NCBI RefSeq assembly: GCF_903645325.1
Contig: NZ_CAHJXQ010000002.1
Coordinates: 124,001-188,000 of the forward strand
DNA: 64,000 nt
Reading direction: 5' to 3'
Source: Microbacterium tenebrionis
GTDB lineage: Bacteria > Actinomycetota > Actinomycetes > Actinomycetales > Microbacteriaceae
A model generated the notes under the pieces. That model was not told where the DNA came from. It saw only the letters and a list, made by a program, of their open reading frames with translations, and did no database searches. This document shows positions 25,871 to 34,005 of the stretch, piece after piece. Positions within the stretch are counted from its first letter, which is position 1. Each line of letters opens with the position of its first letter. The translations under genes were made by a program, and so were the position numbers.

Positions 25871-25884
25871 CGACGGGTGGATCG

Positions 25885-25898
25885 TCAAGCGATGTTGA
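25885..25898. promoter_or_regulatory. Operator-like palindrome 2 (TCAA-N6-TTGA)
   Basis: TCAAGCGATGTTGA, with the same outer half-sites as palindrome 1 and 28 bp away, close to three helical turns. A further 7-bp inverted repeat, TTGACGA...TCGTCAA (25867-25888), links the two. The arrangement suggests cooperative binding of one regulator. Confidence 0.5.
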
Positions 25899-25992
25899 CA
25901 CCGGACCGTCGTGTCCATGGATTGTGACTCCGTGCACGTGCTGCGCATGTGATCATGAAAACAGCGGCGAAGACCCCGATGAGGAGCACATC

Positions 25993-26946
25993 ATGCGGCA
26001 TCCGCGTATCGATCCGGAACTGCGCGCGGCCCTGACCATCGTGGGTGGAGTCTTTCCGCCGACGATCACTCCGGAGCTCATACCGTTCATGCGCCGCTCC
26101 TATGCGTCGGGTCCGCGGGACGAGCTTCTCGCGGGCCTCGCGGTGACGGTCGATGACATCGAGTTCCCCGGATATCAGGGTGCCCTCCTCAGCGCGTCGA
26201 TCGTGTCACCTGAAGGCACCGGCGGGTCTCTTCCCGCACTGCTCGCGTTCCACTCCGGAGGCATGATGTTCGGCGATCGGTTCAGCGGAATGGACGTCGC
26301 TCTCACGCTCGTCGCCGAACTCGGCGTGCGACTCGTGACGGTGGAATACCGGCTTGCGCCGGCGCATCCGCATCCGATTCCCGTCGAGGACTGTTACGCC
26401 GCGTTGGTGTGGCTCGTCGAGGAGACCGCCGCCTTGCAGATCGATCCGGACCGCATCCTGCTCGCCGGAGCAAGTGCCGGTGCGGGGCTCGCCGCCGGCG
26501 TCGCGCTCCTCGCCAGAGACCGAGGCGGCCCGCAGGCGTGCGGGATGCTGCTCGACTACCCCATGCTCGACGACCGAGGCGTGACAGCCTCGGCATCGGA
26601 GTTCGACGGCATCGGCGTGTGGGATCGCGTCAGCAACGAGACCGGTTGGCGCGCGCTGCTCGGCGAGTCGGTGGGCTCCGACGACGTGTCGGAGTATGCG
26701 GCACCCGCTCGGGCGACGGACCTCTCGGGACTGCCGTCCGCCTTCATCGACGTCGGCACCGAGGAAATCTTCCGTGACGAATCGGTCGAGTTCGCCGCCC
26801 GCCTCTGGCACGCAGGGGTGCCGACTGAGCTCCATGTCTGGCCGGGCGCATTCCACGCCTGCGACATCTTCGCGCCGCACACGACCATCGCGCGCGCGAT
26901 GATCCGTGCGCGCACGGACTGGGTGCGGCGCACTCTGCTGCCGTGA
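25993..26946 (+). CDS. Alpha/beta-hydrolase esterase (HSL/acetyl-esterase type)
   Basis: 317 residues. Oxyanion-hole motif AFHSGGMMFGD near 80 (HSGG where HGGG is usual), nucleophile elbow LAGASAGAGLAAG near 157, acid FIDVGTEEIFRDE near 250 and catalytic His in WPGAFHACDIF near 280. No signal peptide, so the enzyme is cytoplasmic. GAGGAG lies at a good distance before the ATG. A PucR-type regulator gene follows on the same strand and may control it. Short-chain acyl esters are the usual substrates of the family. Confidence 0.9.
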   Translation: MRHPRIDPELRAALTIVGGVFPPTITPELIPFMRRSYASGPRDELLAGLAVTVDDIEFPGYQGALLSASIVSPEGTGGSLPALLAFHSGGMMFGDRFSGMDVALTLVAELGVRLVTVEYRLAPAHPHPIPVEDCYAALVWLVEETAALQIDPDRILLAGASAGAGLAAGVALLARDRGGPQACGMLLDYPMLDDRGVTASASEFDGIGVWDRVSNETGWRALLGESVGSDDVSEYAAPARATDLSGLPSAFIDVGTEEIFRDESVEFAARLWHAGVPTELHVWPGAFHACDIFAPHTTIARAMIRARTDWVRRTLLP

Positions 26947-26974
26947 GACAGCCGCGCTCGGACAGCCCCGGGGA

Positions 26975-26980
26975 CATAAT
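26975..26980 (+). promoter_or_regulatory. -10-like hexamer upstream of the PucR-type gene
   Basis: CATAAT, 20 nt before the ATG, followed by a clear AAGGAG ribosome-binding site at 26993-26998. No good -35 is visible. Confidence 0.4.
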
Positions 26981-27000
26981 GGAGTCCTGGCGAAGGAGAC

Positions 27001-28035
27001 ATGATGCAGGAGCTGCTCGGACGCATCCACTCGCTCGATCCGCACGCCAGCGAGAGCATCCGGATCATCGCCTGTTTCGACGAGCTCATGGCCGGAGGAG
27101 TGTCGATCCACGGGCTGGTCGCGGCTGCCGCCGCCCTTTCGGGGTCGACGGCCGGCGCGGAATACTCCGGCAGATTCATGCGCGTCGCCCGCTCGGGTGA
27201 TGCGCTTGTCGCTGATCAGACGGCCCATGTCAGACGAGCGCACGATGACGATGGCGTGCGGGTGTGGATCGAGGGCGACGAGGATGCTGTGCGCCTCAAC
27301 GATGACCTGCTTCTCGAGCGGCTGTCACTCGCCGTGCGGATGCGACGAGATCATGCCGACCGCACACCACCCCGCCGGGATCTCGCGCTCCTCATCGATC
27401 CGACTGTTCCCGAACCAGACCGCCTCGAGGCGGCGTCGCGGCTGCGGCTGTCGTCGGAGGAGACGTTCCGTGTCGTCCTCGCTCCGCTGTTCGCGACCTG
27501 GAAGACGCATCCGCGCGGACCCGAAGACGTCGTGCCGGCGGCATCCGGGCCGCTGCACGTGGCGCTCATCCGGGGGAGCGACCGTCCGGAGGGAACACCG
27601 GCGGGAATCGGAGTCGCGACACCACTGCGCGATCTGCCGACGTCCTTTCGCACGGCCATGGTGGCGGTGCGACTCCACGACGCCAGATCAGCGGAGGCAT
27701 CCCACGCGGATGATCTCGGAGGCCTCGCCGTGACGCTCGCCGATCTCGCGCAGCAGAGCGGGCACGAGGACCGCGATCGCATCACGAGCGTCACCGCACA
27801 CAGCTGGGGCGCGTCGACTCTGGACGCGATCATCCGCACGACGACGATGCGTGAAGCAGCGCGTGTCCTCGGCATCCATCCGAGTACCATGGCCGCGCGG
27901 GTGGATTCCCTCACCGCCGCGCTGGGCTTCGACCCGATGACCGGACTCGGCCGCACGAGAATGGGCATCGGCTTCCTGCTGTGGCGCGTGCAGAGCTCGA
28001 CCGTGCTCGACGCGGTGACGGTCCCCGCCGACTGA
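27001..28035 (+). CDS. PucR-type transcriptional regulator (C-terminal HTH)
   Basis: 344 residues. The N-terminal 270 show no catalytic motif and may sense a ligand. The C-terminus TTTMREAARVLGIHPSTMAARVDSL followed by GFDPMTGLGRTRMGIGFLLWR matches the HTH_30 helix-turn-helix found in PucR/CdaR-type regulators. ATGATG offers two start codons 3 nt apart after AAGGAG. It sits between an esterase and a MetX-like hydrolase, all on the plus strand, and probably controls one of them. A small hairpin, CCGAC-AATC-GTCGG, follows its stop. Confidence 0.82.
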   Translation: MMQELLGRIHSLDPHASESIRIIACFDELMAGGVSIHGLVAAAAALSGSTAGAEYSGRFMRVARSGDALVADQTAHVRRAHDDDGVRVWIEGDEDAVRLNDDLLLERLSLAVRMRRDHADRTPPRRDLALLIDPTVPEPDRLEAASRLRLSSEETFRVVLAPLFATWKTHPRGPEDVVPAASGPLHVALIRGSDRPEGTPAGIGVATPLRDLPTSFRTAMVAVRLHDARSAEASHADDLGGLAVTLADLAQQSGHEDRDRITSVTAHSWGASTLDAIIRTTTMREAARVLGIHPSTMAARVDSLTAALGFDPMTGLGRTRMGIGFLLWRVQSSTVLDAVTVPAD

Positions 28036-28168
28036 CCCCGACAATCGTCGGTGCCGCAACCCCGCATCGCGCGCACCTGTCTGTACCGCGGGCTTGCGCG
28101 GCACGACACGATGAGGGTGCCGTCGATCGGAGAGGATCGTGCGGACCCGATCACGAAGGAGTGTCGCC

Positions 28169-29221
28169 ATGCTTGAGAACCCGTACTACACCGCTGACGT
28201 CCACAAGGACTTCACGCTGATATCCATCGGCGAACTCGCGCTCGAGGAAGGTGGCGTGATTCCCGACTGCACGCTGGCCGTGCGCACCTGGGGCACGCTG
28301 AACGAGGCGCGGGACAACGCGATCCTGATCACGACGTGGTACTCCGGCACTCATCAGATCTGGGCGGACGCGTACGTGGGCCCCGAGCACGCGCTCGACC
28401 CCGAGAAGTACTTCATCGTGTGCGTGAACCAGATCGGCAACGGCCTGTCCGTCTCGCCGCACAACACAGCGGACGCATCGATCTCCGCGTCACGGTTCCC
28501 CCACGTGCGCATCGGTGACGACGTGGTCGCGCAGGAGCGACTGCTGCGAGAGCACTTCGGCATCGAGCGGCTGGCCCTGGTCGTCGGAGGATCGATGGGC
28601 GCGCAGCAGACCTACGAATGGGCGGTACGCTTTCCCGACAAGGTGCTCCGCGCGGCGCCGATCGCCGGAACGGCGAAGAACACCCCTCACGACTTCCTCT
28701 TCACCGAGACGCTCAATGAGCAGATCTGGTCGGATCCGGGCTGGAACGGCGGCGAGTACGCATCGAACCTCGATGTGCACGACGGTCTTGCACGTCATTC
28801 TCACCTGTGGGCGACCATGGGATTCTCCACGGAGTTCTGGAAGCAGGAGAAATGGGCAGACCTCGGGTTCGCGTCGTGCGACGCGTTTCTGAGCGACTTC
28901 CTCGAGCCGTACTTCACCGCGATGGATCCCAACGCGCTGCTCACCATGGCCTGGAAGTGGCAACGCGGCGATGTCTCCCGCCACACCGACGGAGACCTCG
29001 CGGCAGCGCTGGCTCGCATCACGGCGAGGGTGCTCGTGATGCCGATCAGCGAGGACATGTTCTTCCCCGTTCGTGACTGCGCGGCCGAGCAGGCGCTTAT
29101 TCCGCGGAGCGAACTGCGAGTGATCGACGACGTATCCGGGCACCTCGGGCTGTTCGCGATCAATCCCGCCTTCATCCCGCAGGTGGATGCCGCTCTCCGC
29201 GAGCTCCTCGCCGCCCAGTGA
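28169..29221 (+). CDS. MetX-like alpha/beta-fold hydrolase or acyltransferase
   Basis: 350 residues of the homoserine-O-acetyltransferase-like branch of the alpha/beta-hydrolase fold. Nucleophile motif VVGGSMGAQQTYEWAVRFP near 145 (MetX itself usually has GGSMGGMQ), acid VMPISEDMFFPVRD near 295, and His in DDVSGHLGLFAINP near 330. MetX activity is possible, but the altered elbow and the lack of methionine genes nearby favour a hydrolase paralogue. The ATG after AAGGAGTGTCGCC was chosen over upstream in-frame codons. Confidence 0.85.
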   Translation: MLENPYYTADVHKDFTLISIGELALEEGGVIPDCTLAVRTWGTLNEARDNAILITTWYSGTHQIWADAYVGPEHALDPEKYFIVCVNQIGNGLSVSPHNTADASISASRFPHVRIGDDVVAQERLLREHFGIERLALVVGGSMGAQQTYEWAVRFPDKVLRAAPIAGTAKNTPHDFLFTETLNEQIWSDPGWNGGEYASNLDVHDGLARHSHLWATMGFSTEFWKQEKWADLGFASCDAFLSDFLEPYFTAMDPNALLTMAWKWQRGDVSRHTDGDLAAALARITARVLVMPISEDMFFPVRDCAAEQALIPRSELRVIDDVSGHLGLFAINPAFIPQVDAALRELLAAQ

Positions 29222-29257
29222 GGCGGCAGGCGGTGTCGGTGATGTCATGATGGCCTG

Positions 29258-30292
29258 ATGCTGACACCGCCCATGCTCACCCCCGGCGACCGTGTAGCGG
29301 TGCTCTCGCCGGCGTTCGCCGCACCCGCAATCGCTCCGGCCCTGCATGAGCAGGCGATGCGCAGGCTCACGGAACTGACCGGTCTGATTCCGGTGGAGTA
29401 CCCGACGACACGCGAACTCGGAGCCTCGCCCGAGGCGAGAGCGGCGGATGTCAACGCGGCGTTCGCCGACTCGTCGATCAGGGCGATCCTCGCGACGATC
29501 GGCGGGGACGATCAGATCCTCGTGGTGCCGCATCTGAACGCCGCGATCGCGCAGGCCGACCCGAAGCCGTTCATCGGGTACAGCGACAACACGAACATCC
29601 TGAACTGGCTGTGGGACCTCGGCATCCCCGGCTTCTACGGCGGCTCGACGGCCGTGCACCTCGGGCCGGGTCCTGCGGTCGACGTCATCCACGCGCGATC
29701 GCTGCGCGCGGCGCTGCTCGACGGCGGCGAGCTCGAGCTGACCGAACCCGGCGAATCCGAGGACGTCGGCCGGCGCTGGGAGGACCCGCGCGCCCTCACG
29801 GAGTTCGGCGATCGCGTCCCCACCGAACCCTGGGCGTGGGCCGGGCCTGCGAAGCGCGTCGAGGGACGCACATGGGGCGGATGCCTCGAGGTGCTCGACG
29901 GGCTGGCGTTCGCGGGGCGGCTGCCGGCGGCATCCGATCTGGAGGGTGCGATCCTGCTCATCGAGACGAGCGAGGAGCGGCCGCCGGCGTCCTGGGTCGG
30001 CCGATGGATGCGCGGCCTGGGGGAGCGCGGCATCCTCTCGGCGATCGCCGGCGTCCTGGTCGCGCGTCCGCCGGTGAGCGACTTCGAGTTCCGTCCGTCG
30101 CAGGACGAGGCCGCGGCGCTGCGCGCTGCCCAGCGCGATGTCGTCATCGAGACCGTCGCCCGCTACAACCCGGATGCCGTGGTCTGCGTCGGCGTGCCCT
30201 TCGGTCACACCCGACCGCAGTGGATCGTTCCCTACGGCGGCCGGATGGTGCTCGACGGCTCGGTGCAGCGCGTATTCGCCGACTACCGCTGA
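29258..30292 (+). CDS. LD-carboxypeptidase (S66 family, MccF-like)
   Basis: 344 residues. Serine peptidase that trims the terminal D-Ala from tetrapeptide muropeptides, or, in MccF members, inactivates microcin-C-like compounds. Seen: GDRVAVLSPAFAAPA N-terminus, nucleophile segment FIGYSDNTNILNWLWD near 107-122, FYGGSTAVHLGPGP, the Glu in GGCLEVLDGLAF near 210 and the His in VPFGHTRPQWIVPYGG near 313. CATGAT ends 6 nt before the ATG. It is convergent with the MFS gene across a perfect hairpin. Confidence 0.92.
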   Translation: MLTPPMLTPGDRVAVLSPAFAAPAIAPALHEQAMRRLTELTGLIPVEYPTTRELGASPEARAADVNAAFADSSIRAILATIGGDDQILVVPHLNAAIAQADPKPFIGYSDNTNILNWLWDLGIPGFYGGSTAVHLGPGPAVDVIHARSLRAALLDGGELELTEPGESEDVGRRWEDPRALTEFGDRVPTEPWAWAGPAKRVEGRTWGGCLEVLDGLAFAGRLPAASDLEGAILLIETSEERPPASWVGRWMRGLGERGILSAIAGVLVARPPVSDFEFRPSQDEAAALRAAQRDVVIETVARYNPDAVVCVGVPFGHTRPQWIVPYGGRMVLDGSVQRVFADYR

Positions 30293-30344
30293 AGTAACGC
30301 AAATGACCGCATCTCAGCGTGAGATGCGGTCATTTGCGTTACTT
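30292..30344. terminator. Perfect 25-bp hairpin between convergent genes
   Basis: The 25-nt arm at 30292-30316 is exactly complementary to 30320-30344 around a GCG triloop. Its outer ends are AAGTAACGC and GCGTTACTT. It starts at the last base of the LD-carboxypeptidase stop codon and ends 8 nt before the MFS gene stop. It should terminate transcription from both sides. The perfection and AT content of the arms are unusual for a plain terminator in this GC-rich genome. Confidence 0.75.
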
Positions 30345-30352
30345 GAAAAGGG

Positions 30353-31735
30353 TTACAGCTCCGCGCTCTGCGCGAGGCCGAGGTCTGCCTCGTAGTCGTG
30401 GTCCTTGGTCTCGGGTGTGAAGATCAGCGCGATGAACGTCAGCACGCCCATGGCCGCGAGATACACGCCCACGAGCACGGGCGATCCGCCGGCGGCGCTC
30501 CACAGCGCCACGGCGATGAACGGAGCCACCGCCGCGCCCAGAATCGACGACACGTTGTACGAGATCGCGGAGCCCGAGTAACGGACGTTGGTCGGGAACA
30601 GCTCCGGGAGCAGCGCTCCCATCGGGCCGAACGTCGTGCCCATCAGCATGAAGCCGATCACGAGCAGCGCCTGCGTGAGAGCACCGGTGAACTTCGGGTC
30701 GGCCTGCGGCAGCAGGAACAGGTTGAACGACAGCCCGAACACGATGATCGCCGCCGTCACCCACATGAGCAGGCGGCGTCGGCCGACCGCATCCGCGACC
30801 GGGCCGGACAGCAACGTGGAGATGCCGAAGAACACCACGCCGATGATCTGCATGAGCACGAAGTCGGTGTACGCGAATCCGAGACCAGGTACGGCGGCGT
30901 CGGTCTGCGCGGTGCCGTAGGTCAGCGTGAAGTTCGTCATCAGGTAGAACAGCACGTACGTCGCCAGCATGATGAACGTGCCGAGGATCAGCTGCTTCCA
31001 GTAGTGGCGGAACACGGTCGCCAGCGGCATCTTGCGGATCGCGCCGACCTCCGACGCTTTCTTGAACGTGTCGGACTCCACGAGCTTCAGCCGCACCCAC
31101 AGGCCGATGATGACCATGACGGCCGAGAACAGGAACGGGATGCGCCAGCCCCACGCGAGGAAAGCCTCGGACTTCAGCGACGGGTCCTCGGCGTGCGGCA
31201 GCAGCCAGTTGATCCCCAGGAAGATGAAGTTGGCGAGGATGAAGCCGACCGGGGCGCGGGGCTGCGGGAACGAGCCGTACCAGGCGCGCTTGCCCTTCGG
31301 GGCGTTCTCGGTGGCGACCAGGGCCGCTCCCGACCATTCGCCGCCGAGCGCGAAGCCCTGCGCGAGACGCAGGATGAGCAGCAGGAGGGGCGCGACCCAG
31401 TTGATCTGCTGGAACGTCGGCAGAACGCCGATGAGGACGGTCGCGATGCCCATGGTGAGCAGGGATGCGACGAGCGTCGCCTTGCGGCCGTACTTGTCGC
31501 CGAAGTGTCCGAAGACCATCGCGCCGATGGGGCGGGCGACCATGGCGGCGCCGAAGACCGCGAAGGATGCCAGCAGCGACGCGGTCTCGTTGTCGCTCGG
31601 GAAGAACAGGATCGGGAAGACCAGGACAGCGGCCGTCGCGTAGGCGTAGAAGTCGTAGAACTCGATGGTGGTGCCGACGAGGCTCGCCGTGATGACGCGC
31701 GACCGGGGATTGGCGGGTTTGACTGTGGTGCTCAA
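30353..31735 (-). CDS. MFS metabolite:proton symporter (MHS family)
   Basis: 460 residues, 12 helices. N-terminal ASLVGTTIEFYDFYAYATAA, the loop 2-3 signature MVFGHFGDKYGRKATLV near 80, RLAQGFALGGEWSGAALVATE near 140-160, and GPVADAVGRRRLLMWVT between helices 8 and 9 identify the metabolite:H+ symporter group (KgtP, shikimate and ProP relatives). Typical substrates are dicarboxylates, aromatic acids or betaines; nothing nearby decides. A 14-bp palindrome and a 7-bp hairpin lie upstream. Confidence 0.92.
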   Translation of the reverse strand: MSTTVKPANPRSRVITASLVGTTIEFYDFYAYATAAVLVFPILFFPSDNETASLLASFAVFGAAMVARPIGAMVFGHFGDKYGRKATLVASLLTMGIATVLIGVLPTFQQINWVAPLLLLILRLAQGFALGGEWSGAALVATENAPKGKRAWYGSFPQPRAPVGFILANFIFLGINWLLPHAEDPSLKSEAFLAWGWRIPFLFSAVMVIIGLWVRLKLVESDTFKKASEVGAIRKMPLATVFRHYWKQLILGTFIMLATYVLFYLMTNFTLTYGTAQTDAAVPGLGFAYTDFVLMQIIGVVFFGISTLLSGPVADAVGRRRLLMWVTAAIIVFGLSFNLFLLPQADPKFTGALTQALLVIGFMLMGTTFGPMGALLPELFPTNVRYSGSAISYNVSSILGAAVAPFIAVALWSAAGGSPVLVGVYLAAMGVLTFIALIFTPETKDHDYEADLGLAQSAEL

Positions 31736-31800
31736 GGTGCTCCTGACGATCGGGTGCCCGATGAACGAGCACCCGGGGAGTTTACGCCTTCCTGAGAATC

Positions 31801-31814
31801 AGCTGTGCACAGCT
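31801..31814. promoter_or_regulatory. Perfect 14-bp palindrome upstream of the MFS gene
   Basis: AGCTGTGCACAGCT is fully self-complementary and lies 66 nt upstream of the MFS start and 10 nt past the stop of the small membrane-protein gene. It could be an operator. Another inverted repeat, CGGGTGC...GCACCCG (31751-31775), falls between it and the gene. Confidence 0.35.
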
Positions 31815-31823
31815 CGCCGCGTG

Positions 31824-32183
31824 TTACCGCCAGAGCAGGGCGATGCCGGCGTTCGCGAGCGTCAGGATGCCGACGAGCCAGAAAATCGCGGGGGGCACGG
31901 TGGCACCGCGCTTCTGCCGTCCGCCGCCGATGCCCAGCAGTGCGCCGATGATGAGCAGCACCACGAGTTTCGTGCCGATCTTGGCGTAGTTCATCTCAAC
32001 GCCGTCGGCGAGGCCCCAGGGTGCGGCGAGGGCGAGTCCGGCGACGCCGGCGATCGCGAGACCCCAGTCCATGATCTTCGTGATCTGGCGCTTGCCGCCG
32101 AAGGCCTGTACGGCCCACGAGCCGAACAGCACGGCGAAACCGACGAGGTGGACGAGGACGACGACGTGGCGCAGGGTCTCCAT
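31824..32183 (-). CDS. Small integral membrane protein
   Basis: 119 residues with four helices: LRHVVVLVHLVGFAVLFGSW, MDWGLAIAGVAGLALAAPWG, TKLVVLLIIGALLGIGGG and IFWLVGILTLANAGIALLW. A conserved-looking His (VHLVGF) in helix 1 is the only notable residue. It resembles small Fe-S- or heme-free membrane proteins often annotated as hypothetical in actinobacteria; no function assigned. TAGCCT ends 6 nt before the ATG. Confidence 0.82.
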   Translation of the reverse strand: METLRHVVVLVHLVGFAVLFGSWAVQAFGGKRQITKIMDWGLAIAGVAGLALAAPWGLADGVEMNYAKIGTKLVVLLIIGALLGIGGGRQKRGATVPPAIFWLVGILTLANAGIALLWR

Positions 32184-32189
32184 GCCGTC

Positions 32190-32195
32190 AGGCTA
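32190..32195 (-). promoter_or_regulatory. -10-like hexamer of the small membrane-protein gene, predicts leaderless mRNA
   Basis: TAGCCT on the minus strand ends exactly 6 nt before the ATG with no ribosome-binding site. Confidence 0.5.
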
Positions 32196-32239
32196 GCCCT
32201 GCGCTGCGGCGTCCGCTAGCCAGGTGAACCTCAGCGGGT

Positions 32240-32734
32240 TCAGCCGCGCGGTCCCTGAGCCTGTCGAAGGGCCCGCACGACCAGGGTGGTGCGCAGCGCG
32301 GCATCCGCAGCCTCGGCGCCCTTGTCCTCCTTCGAACCCTCGAGGCCCGCACGATCCAGACCCTGCTGCTCGTCGTCGAGGGTGAGCACGCCGAAGCCGA
32401 CCGGCTTGCCGGCATCCAGTGCCACGCGGGTGAGGCCGTCGGTCGTCGCCGCCGACACGTACTCGAAGTGCGGGGTGGCGCCCCGGATGATGACGCCGAG
32501 CGCCACGACGGCGTCCGCGCCGCCGGCGAAGGCGGCCTGTGCCGCGGCGGCGAGCTCGAAAGATCCCGGCACGCGGACGATCTCGTAGGTCGCCCCGGAT
32601 GCCGTGAGCACTCGCTCGGAGCCCGCGATCAGTCCGTTCGTGATCACGTCGTGCCAGGTGCCGGCGATGACGACGACGCGCAGTCCCGTGCCGTCGATCT
32701 TCTCGGTGGGGGAAGGTGCTCCTGCGCGGCTCAT
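32240..32734 (-). CDS. ribH: 6,7-dimethyl-8-ribityllumazine synthase with a repeat-derived tail
   Basis: Condenses 5-amino-6-ribitylaminouracil with dihydroxybutanone phosphate, the penultimate riboflavin step. 164 residues. Seen: IAGTWHDVITNGLIAGSERV, VRVPGSFELAAAAQAA near 55-70, VVALGVIIRGATPHFEYV near 82-99 with the catalytic His of the family, and PVGFGVLTLDDEQQ. The core ends near ALRTTLVVR; the last residues ALRQAQGPRG are coded by a CCTTCGACAGGCTCAGGG-type repeat, so the C-terminus has been replaced or extended. Its ATG overlaps the ribBA stop, last gene of the operon. Confidence 0.95.
   Translation of the reverse strand: MSRAGAPSPTEKIDGTGLRVVVIAGTWHDVITNGLIAGSERVLTASGATYEIVRVPGSFELAAAAQAAFAGGADAVVALGVIIRGATPHFEYVSAATTDGLTRVALDAGKPVGFGVLTLDDEQQGLDRAGLEGSKEDKGAEAADAALRTTLVVRALRQAQGPRG
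32253..32271. repeat. CCCTGAGCCTGTCGAAGGG short repeat at the 3' end of ribH
   Basis: This 19-bp near-palindrome, CCTTCGACAGGCTCAGG on the other strand, resembles a short element that I recall as frequent between genes of Microbacteriaceae. Here it lies inside the ribH reading frame, where it encodes LRQAQG just before the stop. Confidence 0.6.
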
Positions 32735-34005
32735 GCCTGGTCCTTTCCGTGCGCGAGGGCCTCGGCGAGCTCTGCCTCGCCGATGATGTGCCCCATGCGG
32801 TCGCGCTTGGTCTCGAGGTACTGATGGTTGTTGGGTCCGACGCCGACGATCAGCGGAACCTGTTCGATCACGTCGAGTCCGAGCTCGCGCAACTGGCTCA
32901 CCTTGTCGATGTTGTTGGTGAGCAGACGCACCTTCGCGATGCCGAGGTCGCCGAGGATGCCGGCGGCCGCAGCGTATTCGCGGGCGTCGGCGGGAAGGCC
33001 GAGGGCGAGGTTGGCGTCGACGGTGTCGAGCCCCTCCTCCTGCAGGCTGTACGCGCGCAGCTTGTTGATCAGGCCGATGCCGCGGCCCTCGTGGCCGCGC
33101 ATGTAGATGACGACGCCGCCATCCTGCTCGATCGCGTCGAGGGCTGCGTCCAGCTGAGGACCGCATTCGCACTTGAGCGAACCGAACGCCTCACCGGTCA
33201 GGCACTCGGAGTGCACGCGCACCAGAGCGGTCTCGCCGGGCTCGCCCGAGACGACCGCGATATGGTCGGTGCCCGTCACGCGGTCCTTGTAGGCGAGGAA
33301 GCGGAATACGCCGTGCTCGGTCGGCACTGTGGCGTCGGCTCGCAGGCTCACGCGGCGCCGTCCGGTCCGGGACGAGGTCACCGGCCCCTCCAACGGGTCG
33401 ATCTCGTTGAGATGGCCGATGAGCTGCTCGATAGTGATGACCGGAACCCCGTCGCGCTTGCCGAGCTCCTTCAGGCCGGGCAGGCGCATCATGCTGCCGT
33501 CCTCGGCGACGACCTCGGCGATCGCGCCCACTGGCTGGAGACCGGCGAGCTTCATCAGGTCGACAGCGGCCTCGGTGTGACCGCCGCGCTCGCGCACGCC
33601 GCCGTCGACGGCGCGCAGGGGCAGGACGTGACCGGGGCGGATGACGCTCGTCGAGGTCGACGCCGGGTTCGCCAGAACGTTCAGGGTGTGCGCGCGATCC
33701 GACGCGCTGATCCCGGTCGTGATGCCCTCCGCGGCATCCACGCTCACCGTGTAGGCGGTCGAGCGCGCGTCCTCGTTGGCCTCGACCATCGGCGGCAGGT
33801 TCAGATGGTCGGCCAGATCCGACGGCATCGGGGCGCAGATGAAGCCGGACGACCAGCGCACCGTCCACGCGACCCACTCGGGGGTGGCGAGTTCGGCGGA
33901 GAGGATGACGTCGCCCTCGTTCTCGCGGTTTTCGTCGTCGGCGACGATGACCGGCCGCCCCGCCCGCAGCGACTCGAGGGCTTCTTCGATGGTGGAAAGG
34001 CTCAT
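32731..34005 (-). CDS. ribBA: Bifunctional DHBP synthase / GTP cyclohydrolase II
   Basis: 424 residues. Residues 1-200 are 3,4-dihydroxy-2-butanone-4-phosphate synthase, with the acidic metal loop VIVADDENRENEGDVIL near 20-36 and RERGGHTEAAVDLMKLAG near 137-154. Residues 205-424 are GTP cyclohydrolase II, with the zinc site SECLTGEAFGSLKCECG near 260-276 and RGHEGRGIGLINKLRAY near 298-315. It makes both riboflavin precursors from ribulose-5-P and GTP. ATG overlaps the ribE stop by 4 nt, and its own stop overlaps ribH, so translation is coupled along the operon. Confidence 0.97.
   Translation of the reverse strand: MSLSTIEEALESLRAGRPVIVADDENRENEGDVILSAELATPEWVAWTVRWSSGFICAPMPSDLADHLNLPPMVEANEDARSTAYTVSVDAAEGITTGISASDRAHTLNVLANPASTSTSVIRPGHVLPLRAVDGGVRERGGHTEAAVDLMKLAGLQPVGAIAEVVAEDGSMMRLPGLKELGKRDGVPVITIEQLIGHLNEIDPLEGPVTSSRTGRRRVSLRADATVPTEHGVFRFLAYKDRVTGTDHIAVVSGEPGETALVRVHSECLTGEAFGSLKCECGPQLDAALDAIEQDGGVVIYMRGHEGRGIGLINKLRAYSLQEEGLDTVDANLALGLPADAREYAAAAGILGDLGIAKVRLLTNNIDKVSQLRELGLDVIEQVPLIVGVGPNNHQYLETKRDRMGHIIGEAELAEALAHGKDQA

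Noticed and set aside
28036..28168. SAM or methionine riboswitch before the MetX-like gene
   Set aside because: None of the conserved cores of SAM-I, SAM-II or SAM-IV is visible in the 133-nt gap; only a 5-bp hairpin is present.
30292..30344. Insertion-sequence end or CRISPR repeat
   Set aside because: Single palindrome with no transposase gene, no direct target repeat and no regular array.
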